From: Streptomyces cinnamoneus
GTDB lineage: Bacteria > Actinomycetota > Actinomycetes > Streptomycetales > Streptomycetaceae
Assembly: GCF_002939475.1 (NCBI RefSeq)
Contig: NZ_PKFQ01000001.1
Coordinates: forward strand, 3,035,001-3,099,000
DNA length: 64,000 nucleotides
Direction of reading: 5' to 3'
Made by a program: the position numbers and the translations under genes. Below, piece by piece: positions 38,801-47,590 of this stretch (positions within the stretch are counted from its first letter, which is position 1; every line of letters starts with the position of its first letter). A model generated the notes under the pieces. The model made no database searches. It saw nothing but the letters and a program-made list of their open reading frames with translations, and had not been told where the DNA came from.

Positions 38801-39148
38801 GCCGGCGCCGTCCCGCTGGACGTGCGGGAAGCCGATGGCCTGGGCGCCCGGCCAGGCGCGCAGGTCGTAGGCGCGTCCCCAGACCAGGGGCTCGAACGCC
38901 GCGGCGGTCTCCGGCGGGACCAGGTCCCGCTCGGCCAGGAGCAGGGCGACGTCGCACCGCCGGTTGTCGTCGCGCGACCACCCCACCCGGCAGCGCACCT
39001 TGCCGACGCCGCCGGGGACGATCACCGTCGGCGCCTCGCAGTCGCCGACCACGTGCGCCGCGGTCAGGACGAGGTCCGGCGCCAGCAGGTACCCACTGCC
39101 CTGACCGCGTCCGAAGACCGCCGCGATCCGTTCCCTCGCCGGGTGCAC
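35816..39148 (-). CDS. Trypsin-like protease fused to NACHT NTPase and leucine-rich-repeat-like region (bacterial NLR-type)
   Basis: 1110 residues in four parts. (1) Trypsin-fold protease, 1 to about 200: His32 in LTAAHVV, Asp66 in RRCDVALLL, Ser161 in AGMSGAAVF form a plausible triad. (2) NACHT NTPase, about 300-640: Walker A GAAGSGKTT (313-321), Walker B LLLIDGVDEV (395-404), sensor ITTRPS (430-435) and the family FVHRTFQDYLGAQA segment (627-640). (3) Helical HEAT-like region, about 700-830. (4) About 860-1080, repeated LxxLxL patterns (LRELTVYRS, LERLHFNL, LRYFGLTM, LEYLTYYG, VTTLHLGH) like leucine-rich repeats. No signal peptide, so cytoplasmic. By analogy with bacterial NACHT defence proteins, phage or damage sensing by the repeats would oligomerise NACHT and activate the protease; this is inference. 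GTG start with AAGGGGG upstream. Confidence 0.88.
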   Translation of the reverse strand: MHPARERIAAVFGRGQGSGYLLAPDLVLTAAHVVGDCEAPTVIVPGGVGKVRCRVGWSRDDNRRCDVALLLAERDLVPPETAAAFEPLVWGRAYDLRAWPGAQAIGFPHVQRDGAGELDSEQVVGALKPGSNLLSGRHVLDSDHGAPAAPADGGSPWAGMSGAAVFVDGLLAGVVCADPGGWRHGRLTVTPSETLWQDFRFLRECVLAGHKPESRSLASPRQREVEVFERRLRDYIVGRSGELTIIGLTLGDGEGETWPLDAAYLSLELTGAGRAGAGEGFGLPGGDPAARSVPSPKRAEEALAGHRRVLLRGAAGSGKTTLLQWLATLTARGEVPPELGHLSGCIPLTLPLRTLIRRGELPRPEEFLAAAAGPLAGLPAAQGWATRRLTEGTALLLIDGVDEVPEADRRRTLAWLKDLLAAYPDARYVITTRPSAVREGWLADAGFTELELLPMSRGDVLAFIDRWHAAAGAAHDERLRSFRDALSAAVVAKRDLGRLATNPLMCALICALNRSRRGHLPHGRMELYRAALDLLLIRRDREREIVVGLEGPELEQAQVALLQKIAYWLIRNGRSEIEWHKAVEILERALPAMPAVAARGSAEQILRHLVVRSGLLRQPTSETLDFVHRTFQDYLGAQAAVDDWDFDVLVNHAHDDQWEDVLRMAVGHAPPRARAELLGMLLERGEKEETNRHRLRLLAAACLEQATEVDPAVRARVERAASELVPPRDTESAKALAEAGQIVLDLLPGPEGLSDEVAHAVVVTATTIGDDRAIPLLARYAAHPSLAVRAQLTWAWDRFDTEHYADAVISKLSYAEEGGDYLRFVAKSRRHLVVLRRMGGRPRVEYEGTPSEEDLRLLFTPVLRELAVQSADVFDLRVLSALPSLRELTVYRSKTVAHLDELDSGCLERLHFNLDEPPAGLEAVGGMTGLRYFGLTMDRSRARAGRPQTLSLPPALSALTLSAGRAVGVDLSALHHHPALEYLTYYGEDVRREELGLGTLPRLVRLHAMAEDLRTLREAEPLPGVTTLHLGHPRELGGLVHLPAAYPDVERLSIVMRHGSEEAIDLAPLRDLGRPVAVTVHHSGPVTGGDCLPEGSTLSVREAVKSAQAR

Positions 39149-39230
39149 GCCCCGCCCCCTTCACCTCGGCCGTACCGCCCGTCGCGACCTGACGATACGC
39201 CAGGCGGCGTGGCGGGGACGGGCGATCGGC

Positions 39231-40166
39231 TCAGGCCGCGCGCAGGGCGGCGGCCAGCCACGCGACGGCCGGGCCCATGTCCGGTGCGGGCCAGCCGTTG
39301 ATCACGGAGATGAGCCGCCAGTAGTGCTCGTACCGCGAGTCGTTGCCGGCCTTGAGCCTCCGCAGCAGCCACTCGCGGAACTCAGGCCCGTCCGCGCGCC
39401 CGGTCAGCCGCGCGCACTGCCGTACCAGCTCCTCGACCACCGGCCGGGCCGCCTGCGAGTCCGGTTCGATCCCGGCCTCCCGGGCCGCCGCGGTCCGCTC
39501 GCGGAGCGCCGTCGCGAACCGCTTGGCCGCCTCCTGGTCCGGCTGCCCGACCTCCTCCAGGGCCGCGATCTGGTCCGCGGCGGCCCGCCGCATGCCGGCA
39601 CGGAAGTCGTCGTCCTGGACGAGCTCCACCAGCTCCACCCACGCGTCGATCTGCGCCGGCGTCGGGTCGTCGGGCAGCTCGGGCACGCTGTTGCGCAAGG
39701 TGACCAGGAAGCCGGGGTCGACGTCGAGGCCCTCGAAGGCACTGTCGACGAATTCGTTGATCAGACGGCGTCGTTCCTGGTCGGACAGGGTCACCAGCTT
39801 GTGCATGAGTTCCATCTCCTCGGGTGTGGACCCGCGTCCCGCCACCACTCCCAGAACGGCCCGGCGCAGCCGCAGCATGCGGATCTGCGCGTCCAGGGCC
39901 TCGGCGTGCACGGCGGCGACCTCGGCGACGGTGACCTCGCGCTCCAGCACCTGCCGGATGACGGCGAGACGGACGCCGAGCTCGCGCAGGGTGCGCACCA
40001 TGCCCAGGCGCGCGAGCGCGTCCGGGCCGTAGAGGCGGTAGCCCGCGGGCGTACGGCCGGCCGGCGGCACCACACCCGCGTCGGACCAGAACCGGATCGT
40101 CTTGACCGTGAGCCCGGTCAGCCGTGCCAGCGCGCCGATGGAGTGCAGGGGGGTGTCGCCGTCCAT
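39231..40166 (-). CDS. MerR-family transcriptional regulator
   Basis: 311 residues. The N-terminal winged helix-turn-helix is LHSIGALARLTGLTVKTIRFWSDAGVVPP with the wing GRTPAGYRLYGPDALARL, then a dimerisation helix. The remaining 200 residues form a helical domain (WVELVELVQDDDFRAGMRR, EFREWLLRRLKAGNDSRYEHYWRLISVINGW) unlike the short metal sensors, suggesting a small-molecule or protein ligand. ATG 40166 is preferred over GTG 40175. A MerR-type operator-promoter overlaps the start. It is 82 bases upstream of the protease-NACHT gene on the same strand and may control it. Confidence 0.9.
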   Translation of the reverse strand: MDGDTPLHSIGALARLTGLTVKTIRFWSDAGVVPPAGRTPAGYRLYGPDALARLGMVRTLRELGVRLAVIRQVLEREVTVAEVAAVHAEALDAQIRMLRLRRAVLGVVAGRGSTPEEMELMHKLVTLSDQERRRLINEFVDSAFEGLDVDPGFLVTLRNSVPELPDDPTPAQIDAWVELVELVQDDDFRAGMRRAAADQIAALEEVGQPDQEAAKRFATALRERTAAAREAGIEPDSQAARPVVEELVRQCARLTGRADGPEFREWLLRRLKAGNDSRYEHYWRLISVINGWPAPDMGPAVAWLAAALRAA

Positions 40167-40173
40167 GTCCGCC

Positions 40174-40204
40174 ACCTTGGGGTCTCCCGCCGCTGGAGAG
40201 TCAA
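40174..40204 (-). promoter_or_regulatory. MerR-type promoter/operator, probably leaderless
   Basis: On the minus strand TTGACT (40204-40199) and CAAGGT (40179-40174) are spaced by 19 bases, the over-long spacing typical of MerR-regulated promoters. The spacer carries the dyad TCTCC-N7-GGAGA (40183-40199), matching the usual MerR operator core. Transcription would start about at the ATG at 40166, giving a leaderless message. Confidence 0.7.
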
Positions 40205-40260
40205 CGCGGACGGGCTCCGCCGCCTCGGTACAGGATCAAACGGGCGGCAACCAGCCGCCC

Positions 40261-40476
40261 TCAGTTCCCGCAGGCCACGCACCGGACGGCGAACGGCGTG
40301 CCCTCGTGCACCAGGACGAGCTCACCGAGGCCCGCGCAGACCGCGCACGGGCGCGGCGGCCGGCGCCGGGAGGCCGCGGCGGCCCGTTCGCGGAAGAACC
40401 GGACCACGCCGGCCTGCCGGGGGTCGCTCCATTCCCGCGACCTCTCCAGCCCGGAACCGGAACCGTCGTCCGCCAT
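40261..40476 (-). CDS. Small zinc-ribbon-like protein
   Basis: 71 residues. Two cysteine pairs, CAVC near the middle and CVAC at the very C-terminus (VRCVACGN), form a likely zinc ribbon; an Arg-rich stretch (RFFRERAAAASRRRPPRP) precedes it. A GGGGGG run 7 bases upstream of ATG 40476 supports translation. It is divergent from the RHH/Fic-like pair. Function unknown; nucleic-acid or protein binding is plausible. Confidence 0.7.
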   Translation of the reverse strand: MADDGSGSGLERSREWSDPRQAGVVRFFRERAAAASRRRPPRPCAVCAGLGELVLVHEGTPFAVRCVACGN

Positions 40477-40654
40477 GCGTACCCCCCGATGGGCTGTCTG
40501 GGTGGCTGGACTGTACCGCCCGCACCGAGCCGGCCGCAGGGATCCGTCCACCCCGGGCGCGTGGAGGTCGCGTCGCGCGTCGCCACCGCGGCGGTCACCC
40601 CTCCGGGTGACGGAAGCCCTACCGCGCCTGCTACAAGGTGATAGCTTCCCGGGC

Positions 40655-40867
40655 ATGGCTAAGACGCAGGTAAATCTCAGACTCGAAGAGTCCACCGCCG
40701 AGATGGCCAAGCAGGCGGCCGCGACCCGTCATATCCCGGTCAACGAATACGTGGAGCAGCTGATCAGAGCCGACAACGAGGAGCTCCGCGAGAAGTTCCT
40801 GGACGGCGTCAAGGAAGTCCTCGACGGCTACGGGGACCTCATCGACGAGATCGAGGCCGCCGCGTGA
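40655..40867 (+). CDS. Ribbon-helix-helix protein, putative antitoxin
   Basis: 70 residues. The N-terminal strand KTQVNLRLEESTAEMAKQAA and helix-turn HIPVNEYVEQLIRAD are a ribbon-helix-helix DNA-binding fold; the acidic C-terminal half (EELREKFLDGVKEVLDGYGDLIDEIEAAA) would be the toxin-neutralising part. Its last codon overlaps the next gene (GTGA). Arrangement (small RHH protein followed by a Fic/Doc-like protein) is that of a type II toxin-antitoxin module. Confidence 0.82.
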   Translation: MAKTQVNLRLEESTAEMAKQAAATRHIPVNEYVEQLIRADNEELREKFLDGVKEVLDGYGDLIDEIEAAA

Positions 40868-41235
40868 CCCTCCATGTCGACCTGTCGTGGCTACTTGAGG
40901 CCGCTCGCCTGAGCGGCAACGGCGATCCGGCGCCCGAGGACTACGGCGTACCCATCGCCGCCGTCGAGCGCCACAAAGCCGTGCTGGCCGGTCAGGACGT
41001 CTACCACGGCGTCTACGCACGGGCCGGGGCGCTGGTCCACACGCTGGGCCGGCTGCCCTGGCTGGAACGCTCGAACCTGCGGGTCGCCGTCGGCGTGGCC
41101 CAGGGCTACCTGGGCGCTTCCGGAATCCAGGTGAAGCTCACGCAGGAGCGCGTCACAGCGCTGGCGATCGAGCTCAAGAGGCCCGCGTCCACAGCGGCTT
41201 CCGTCGCCGCCGTGCTGCGCGGCTGGGACGACTGA
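40864..41235 (+). CDS. Fic/Doc-like protein, putative toxin with degenerate active site
   Basis: 123 residues. Helical pattern and segment LPWLERSNLRVAVGVAQGYLGASG (64-87) align with the Fic/Doc motif HPFxDGNKR followed by a helix ending in NG. Here His is replaced by Leu64, Gly by Ser70 and Lys by Leu72, while Pro65, Asn71 and Arg73 remain. Without the catalytic His it may not transfer AMP or phosphate in the usual way. GTG start overlaps the antitoxin stop, so the pair is translated together. Confidence 0.78.
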   Translation: MTLHVDLSWLLEAARLSGNGDPAPEDYGVPIAAVERHKAVLAGQDVYHGVYARAGALVHTLGRLPWLERSNLRVAVGVAQGYLGASGIQVKLTQERVTALAIELKRPASTAASVAAVLRGWDD

Positions 41236-41311
41236 CGCCGCCCCGGCCCCATAGAACGGGTGAGCGGCCCCGCCCACAAGGGCCGCGCACCCCCCGCCCC
41301 GGCCGGCGCCT

Positions 41312-41740
41312 CTACTCCCGCAACTCGAACCAGACCTGCTTGCCCACGATCCTCAGCTCGTCCCACACCCAGGTGACGCCCGAGGCGTGCGACAGGCGCC
41401 GTACGAGCGCCAGCCCCCGGCCTCCTTCGTCCTCGGGGCCCGCGTGGCGGGGCCACGGGAGCCTGCCGGGGTCGGCGTCGCACACGGCGACGACGACGTG
41501 TTCCGGCTGGACCCTCATCTCCACCGAGAGCTCGGGCACGCGCGCGTGCCGGACGACGTTCCCGACGGCGTCGGACACGCAGATGCGGGCGTGCTCGATC
41601 AGCAGACGCCGCTCCGCGGCGACGAGGGTCGCCGTCACGAACTCTCTGGCCAGGCGGGCCGTGCTCGGATCGGTCGGGGCGGTCATCCGGTAGCTCGTCG
41701 GAGGCGACGGTGCGGCGATGGTGCTCCGCAGCGCGCTCAC
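41312..41740 (-). CDS. RsbW-like anti-sigma-factor ATPase (HATPase_c)
   Basis: 142 residues. The GHKL ATPase fold is shown by the N-box CVSDAVGNVVRHA (54-66, Asn61), ADPGRLPWP, and GGRGLALVRRLSH (107-118), ending VWFELRE. Streptomyces has many such single-domain ATPases near XRE regulators; they resemble SpoIIAB/RsbW kinases of anti-sigma switches. GTG start at 41740 overlaps the stop of the 80-residue gene (GTGA). Partner unknown. Confidence 0.82.
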   Translation of the reverse strand: MSALRSTIAAPSPPTSYRMTAPTDPSTARLAREFVTATLVAAERRLLIEHARICVSDAVGNVVRHARVPELSVEMRVQPEHVVVAVCDADPGRLPWPRHAGPEDEGGRGLALVRRLSHASGVTWVWDELRIVGKQVWFELRE

Positions 41741-41979
41741 CGGCCGGCCACCGTGCGCTGGAGCGGGCGGGAGACGAAGTTGATGCCGTGCGCGCTCACG
41801 ACCCACTGGCCGTGCGGGCCGACGGACTGCGGCGGGGCCGCGACGCGGAGCGCGGTGGACAACGGCTGGTTCTGACGTGCGGCGGCGGGGACACCGCGCG
41901 CACAGCGCACACGCACTGTCGCGCGCGGGCCGGACAGTGCTCTGGTCCAAGCAGCCAGGCGGTGGATAGGGTCTCGCAT
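41737..41979 (-). CDS. Small hypothetical protein coupled to the ATPase
   Basis: 80 residues, basic, beginning MRDPIHRLAAWTRALSG and ending LQRTVAGR. GAGGAG lies 8 bases before the ATG. It overlaps the RsbW-like gene by 4 bases. No domain recognised. Co-translation with the ATPase suggests a partner or regulator, as inference. Confidence 0.7.
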   Translation of the reverse strand: MRDPIHRLAAWTRALSGPRATVRVRCARGVPAAARQNQPLSTALRVAAPPQSVGPHGQWVVSAHGINFVSRPLQRTVAGR

Positions 41980-42070
41980 GTCGACGCTCCTCAGTAGCGT
42001 TGGCCACGCCCCCGGGCCGTTCGCGCGGTCGCGGGGGTCTTCCGACCGTCACAGCGTGCCGACACGACAA

Positions 42071-42106
42071 GGCCGGAACTACCAGACGTCACTGATAGCT
42101 CCGGCC
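42071..42106 (-). terminator. Probable terminator of the XRE gene
   Basis: GGCCGGA-x-CTA (42071-42081) pairs with TAG-x-TCCGGCC (42096-42106), one internal mismatch, 14-base loop; 17 bases beyond the XRE gene stop, with TTGTC following on the minus strand. Confidence 0.65.
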
Positions 42107-42122
42107 AAGGGTTTGCCGACCG

Positions 42123-43307
42123 CTACGCGCCCAGCCAGGCGCCGAAATTGCAGAACGTGCTCGGCATCCGTCGCTTCGCCGACTCAAGCCCCGCATAGGT
42201 TTCCCGTACCAAGGCGTGGTACCTCGTCTGCTGCGGCGCGAGCTTTCGCGCCTTCTGCAGGTTCTTGAAGGCGGCTTCCGCGCGCCCCGTCCACATCAGA
42301 GCCTGAGCGACCTCGGCGTAGTGGTGTGCGAGACGGGACGGAATCCAACCATCCGGAATCCGGGTCTTCTCCGCTGCCCGCACAGCATCCGCATACTGTC
42401 CCAGCTCAGCGAGGACGCTGACCCGGTGCACACCCACATTGGTCGGTCCGAACGAGAGCCAATGCACCCCCTCAGCGGGCCCGGTGCGGTCCGCGATGCG
42501 CTGTGCTTCCTCCAGATGGGCCCCAGCGGTGGCTTCATCGTTTCCCCTGCCTGCCAGAACGGCGGAGCCCAGGTGCAGCTGCCCTGTCGCGACGTCGCGT
42601 TCCCGGCCCGGCTCCGCCTGCTCCAAGGCGGCCATGCCCAGCTGGACCAGCCGCCTGCCGGTCCGGTAGTCGCCCGCCCGGAGGTAGGCCACCCCCCGCA
42701 TGTACTGACGGACCGCACCGAGAACCGGGTCGGAAGCGCACTCGGCCGCCCACCCCATGCGGTCCAGCGCGACCATGCCCAGGTCGGGGCAGCTGAGCTT
42801 GGTGGTGACGTCGTAAGCGGTGCGGTACATGCTGGCGAGCAGGCGCCAACTCCGGTCGCTCCCTGCCGTGTGCACGGTCGTGGTGGCTTCAAGGATGAGG
42901 CCGGGGAGATCGGCGGCAGCCTGCTTGACGTTGGCCGCGCGGACCAGCGCGCACAGCCTCCCGGCACACGTCTCAAGTTCCTCCACCGGACGCGGAACGA
43001 CATCAGGATCAGGGCCGAGGTCGTAGACGTTCAGTGCCTCACGGATCGGCTGGATCAGCCCGTCCAGCTGGTCCTGTCGCAGCTCCTCGAAGTAGGGCTG
43101 GCCATTCAGCTCCGCCACGGAGACGGAAAGGGCACGAGCCAGCGCGCCTACCACCGAGGGACTCGCGGGCAAGGCACCCTGTTCGACCTTGGTGAGGGTG
43201 CTGTAGGAAACGTTCGACAGCTCGGCCAACTCGCGCTGCGTCAGGCGCCGGACCTTGCGTGAGCGCTTGATCCGCGCGCCGGTGTGCTCGCCATGGTGCG
43301 GGGGCAT
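42123..43307 (-). CDS. XRE-family regulator with TPR-like C-terminal region
   Basis: 394 residues. Helix-turn-helix at about 12-62 (TQRELAELSNVSYSTLTKVEQG), then about 330 residues of helical repeats with Leu/Ala periodicity (YMRGVAYLRAGDYRTGRRLVQLG, RVSVLAELGQYADAVRAAEKTR, EVAQALMWTGRAEAAFKNLQKA), a TPR arrangement common in Streptomyces regulators and in quorum-type RRNPP proteins. ATG 43307 has GGAG 6 bases upstream; the open frame upstream is over the divergent gene. It is divergent from the PPC gene and probably regulates it. Ligand unknown. Confidence 0.88.
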   Translation of the reverse strand: MPPHHGEHTGARIKRSRKVRRLTQRELAELSNVSYSTLTKVEQGALPASPSVVGALARALSVSVAELNGQPYFEELRQDQLDGLIQPIREALNVYDLGPDPDVVPRPVEELETCAGRLCALVRAANVKQAAADLPGLILEATTTVHTAGSDRSWRLLASMYRTAYDVTTKLSCPDLGMVALDRMGWAAECASDPVLGAVRQYMRGVAYLRAGDYRTGRRLVQLGMAALEQAEPGRERDVATGQLHLGSAVLAGRGNDEATAGAHLEEAQRIADRTGPAEGVHWLSFGPTNVGVHRVSVLAELGQYADAVRAAEKTRIPDGWIPSRLAHHYAEVAQALMWTGRAEAAFKNLQKARKLAPQQTRYHALVRETYAGLESAKRRMPSTFCNFGAWLGA

Positions 43308-43424
43308 AGAGTGCTCCGTTCTGACGTGACACCAGCACGGTACCGCCAACACGGCAGGCCCAGAGGGCGGTTGAACTCCGAGCACCGCCCCCGGCCTCCC
43401 CCTTACCCGACAAGGAGCCACGCT

Positions 43425-43754
43425 GTGCATGTGATCGAGGTCAAGGACGCTGAGCTGATGAGCGCGATTGCCCGGCGTTCCAAGGAACTCGGCATCACCA
43501 ACGCCGCCATCGTCTCCCTCATCGGCGCCGTGGACGCCTTCACGGTCTCGACCATGCCTGTCTCCGACGCCACCGCAGACGTGATCACACGCTACGACAT
43601 CCCCGCCGAGATGCACGGCTCGGGAGAGATCACCGAGGGCACCGTCCACATCCACGCCACGATGGCGGTCGAAGGCGACCGTGCGGTGTGCGGTCATGTG
43701 CACGAGGCCCACGTCGGTACGTGGTTCGCCAGGGCCTACGTCCTGCCCTGCTGA
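43425..43754 (+). CDS. PPC/DUF296-domain protein
   Basis: 109 residues. The PPC (plants and prokaryotes conserved) fold is indicated by VHVIEVKDAELMSAIARRSKELG, AAIVSLIGAVDAFTVSTM and the His-rich strands VHIHATM and CGHVHEAHVGTWFARAYV, which would build the trimer's metal site. In bacteria these proteins are single-domain and of unknown function. GTG start has AAGGAG 8 bases upstream. Divergent from the XRE gene across 117 bases. Confidence 0.82.
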   Translation: MHVIEVKDAELMSAIARRSKELGITNAAIVSLIGAVDAFTVSTMPVSDATADVITRYDIPAEMHGSGEITEGTVHIHATMAVEGDRAVCGHVHEAHVGTWFARAYVLPC

Positions 43755-43822
43755 ACGGCATCCGCCCGACGCCGCCCGAACACTGAGAAAGCGCGGCCCC
43801 GCCCCCCGCAAGGCCGCACCCG

Positions 43823-44187
43823 CTACTTCTCCGCCACCACCACCGCCGACGCCACCCCCGCGTCATGGCTCAGCGAGATGTGCCAGGAGGTCACCCCCAG
43901 TGCCTCCGCTCGGGCCGCCACCGTTCCCGTGACCACCAGCCGGGGCTGGCCGGTGTCCTCGGTGACGACCTCGGCGTCCGTCCACAGCAGGCCCGCCGGT
44001 GCCCCCAGGGCCTTCGCGAGGGCCTCCTTGGCGGCGAAGCGGGCCGCGAGGGACGCGACGCCGCGCCGCTCGCCGCTCGGCAGGTACAGCTCGCGCTCCA
44101 CGAACAGGCGGTCGGCCATGCCCGGCGTGCGCTGGAGGGCGGCGCCGAAGCGGTCGATCTCTGCCACGTCGATGCCCACTCCAACGA

Positions 44188-44191
<4 letters not shown>
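43823..44191 (-). CDS. acpS: Holo-[acyl-carrier-protein] synthase
   Basis: 122 residues. It transfers 4'-phosphopantetheine from CoA to apo-[17 protein letters not shown] at the N-terminus carries the Mg-binding Asp, and [13 protein letters not shown] carries the conserved Glu. Ends [14 protein letters not shown], as usual. ATG overlaps the glmS stop (ATGA), so it is co-translated with glmS. Confidence 0.96.
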
Positions 44192-46038
<1,847 letters not shown>

Positions 46039-46062
46039 GGGGTGCAGCGTACGGCCCAGGGG

Positions 46063-46359
46063 TCAGCGCCCGCGCTCGATCCGGTCGATGGCCTCCTGCA
46101 CCATCTCCAGGTACTCGACCTCCTCGCAGCGCGGTTTGCTGCCGAGAACGTAGCGGGCGAGGCAGTCGTCGAGGTCCTGGCCGATGTCCTCGTCCGGCAG
46201 TTCGTCGGCGAGGTCGCCGCGCACCCGGTCGGCGAAGTCCTCCCGCCCGGCGAGCGCGGCGCAGCCCGCCGCGGCGGCGGGCCCGGGCGCGCCGCCCGCG
46301 CGCACGAGGCGGCGCAGGAGCTTGTGGGCGAGGCGGAGGACGAGAAGGAAGACGAACAC
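46063..46359 (-). CDS. Conserved-looking hypothetical protein upstream of glmS
   Basis: 98 residues from GTG 46359 with GAGGA 7 bases upstream. N-terminal hydrophobic/basic helix (VFVFLLVLRLAHKLLRRLVRAGG), then an acidic helical region (DFADRVRGDLADELPDEDIGQDLDD) and ending RIERGR. Stop is 24 bases before the glmS start, so it is probably in the glmS operon. Function unknown. Confidence 0.7.
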   Translation of the reverse strand: MFVFLLVLRLAHKLLRRLVRAGGAPGPAAAAGCAALAGREDFADRVRGDLADELPDEDIGQDLDDCLARYVLGSKPRCEEVEYLEMVQEAIDRIERGR

Positions 46360-46589
46360 GGGGTTCCTCGCAGGGTGCGGTGGGATGCAGGACCGTAGTC
46401 CTGACCCGCCGGTAGGTACAGCCCCTGGGCACAACTTCACCCACGGGCACCCCGCAGCTCCCGTGCGTCACACCCCGGCCGCGCGGTCCGCCCGCGGCGC
46501 CCCCTACCGCCTCGCATTCCCACCCCACCCCCGCCCCCATCCGCACCCCCAGGGGTGATCGGAGGGCCCCGCCCGCGCACAATGGGCCC

Positions 46590-47570
46590 GTGCCGACCAC
46601 CACTGAGCAGCCGCAGCAAAGGCGCCGCGCAGACTCCTCACCGTTCGTGGACCTGACCCGAGCGGAATGGAGCGCCCTGCGCGAGAACACCCCGCTGCCG
46701 CTGACCGCCGACGAGGTCGAGCGGCTGCGCGGGCTGGGCGACGTCATCGACCTGGACGAGGTCCGCGACATCTACCTGCCGCTGTCGCGCCTGCTCAACC
46801 TCTACGTCGGCGCCACCGGCAGCCTGCGCGGCGCCCTCAACACCTTCCTCGGCGAGAAGGGGGCCCAGCGCGGCACGCCCTTCGTCATAGGGGTCGCTGG
46901 CAGCGTCGCGGTCGGCAAGTCGACCACGGCGCGACTGCTGCGGGCGCTGCTGGCCCGCTGGCCCGAGCACCCGCGCGTCGAGCTGGTCACCACGGACGGC
47001 TTCCTGCTGCCCAACGCCGAGCTGCAGGCCCGGGGCCTGATGTCGCGGAAAGGTTTCCCCGACTCCTACGACCGTCGTGCGCTGACGCGCTTCGTCGCAG
47101 ATGTGAAGGCCGGCAAGGACGAGGTGTCCGCGCCCGTCTACTCCCACCTCATCTACGACATCGTGCCCGGCGAACGGCTGACCGTTCACCGGCCCGACAT
47201 CCTGATCATCGAGGGCCTCAACGTCCTCCAGCCGGCCCAGCCGGGCCTGGACGGCCGCACCCGCGTGGGCCTGGCCGACTTCTTCGACTTCAGCGTGTAC
47301 GTGGACGCGCGCGCCGAGGACATCGAGCGCTGGTACTACGAGCGCTTCAAGAAACTGCGCGCCACGGCCTTCCACGACCCCGACTCCTACTTCCGCCGCT
47401 ACACCGAGGTGTCGGAGGAGGAGGCGCTGGACTACGCGCGCCGCAATTGGCGCACCATCAACAAGCCCAACCTGCTGGAGAACGTCGCCCCCACGCGGGG
47501 GCGGTCGAACCTGATCCTGCGCAAGGGACCCGACCACAAGGTGCAGCGGCTGTCGTTGCGCAAGCTCTGA
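46590..47570 (+). CDS. coaA: Pantothenate kinase (type I)
   Basis: 326 residues. It phosphorylates pantothenate, first step of CoA synthesis. P-loop GSVAVGKST (104-112, Lys110), [10 protein letters not shown], the pantothenate-binding [10 protein letters not shown] and [20 protein letters not shown], and [10 protein letters not shown](x)[10 protein letters not shown] as in E. coli CoaA. GTG start; no strong ribosome site close by. Confidence 0.96.
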   Translation: MPTTTEQPQQRRRADSSPFVDLTRAEWSALRENTPLPLTADEVERLRGLGDVIDLDEVRDIYLPLSRLLNLYVGATGSLRGALNTFLGEKGAQRGTPFVIGVAGSVAVGKSTTARLLRALLARWPEHPRVELVTTDGFLLPNAELQARGLMSRKGFPDSYDRRALTRFVADVKAGKDEVSAPVYSHLIYDIVPGERLTVHRPDILIIEGLNVLQPAQPGLDGRTRVGLADFFDFSVYVDARAEDIERWYYERFKKLRATAFHDPDSYFRRYTEVSEEEALDYARRNWRTINKPNLLENVAPTRGRSNLILRKGPDHKVQRLSLRKL

Positions 47571-47590
47571 CCACGGGGGACGACACACCC

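Noticed and set aside
35903..39301. Open frame of over 1100 codons opposite the protease-NACHT gene
   Set aside because: Arg/Gln/Pro-rich antisense shadow; the minus frame carries clear protease and NACHT motifs.
35810..43822. Integrative element or prophage
   Set aside because: No integrase, recombinase, transposase, attachment-site repeat or phage structural gene was found.
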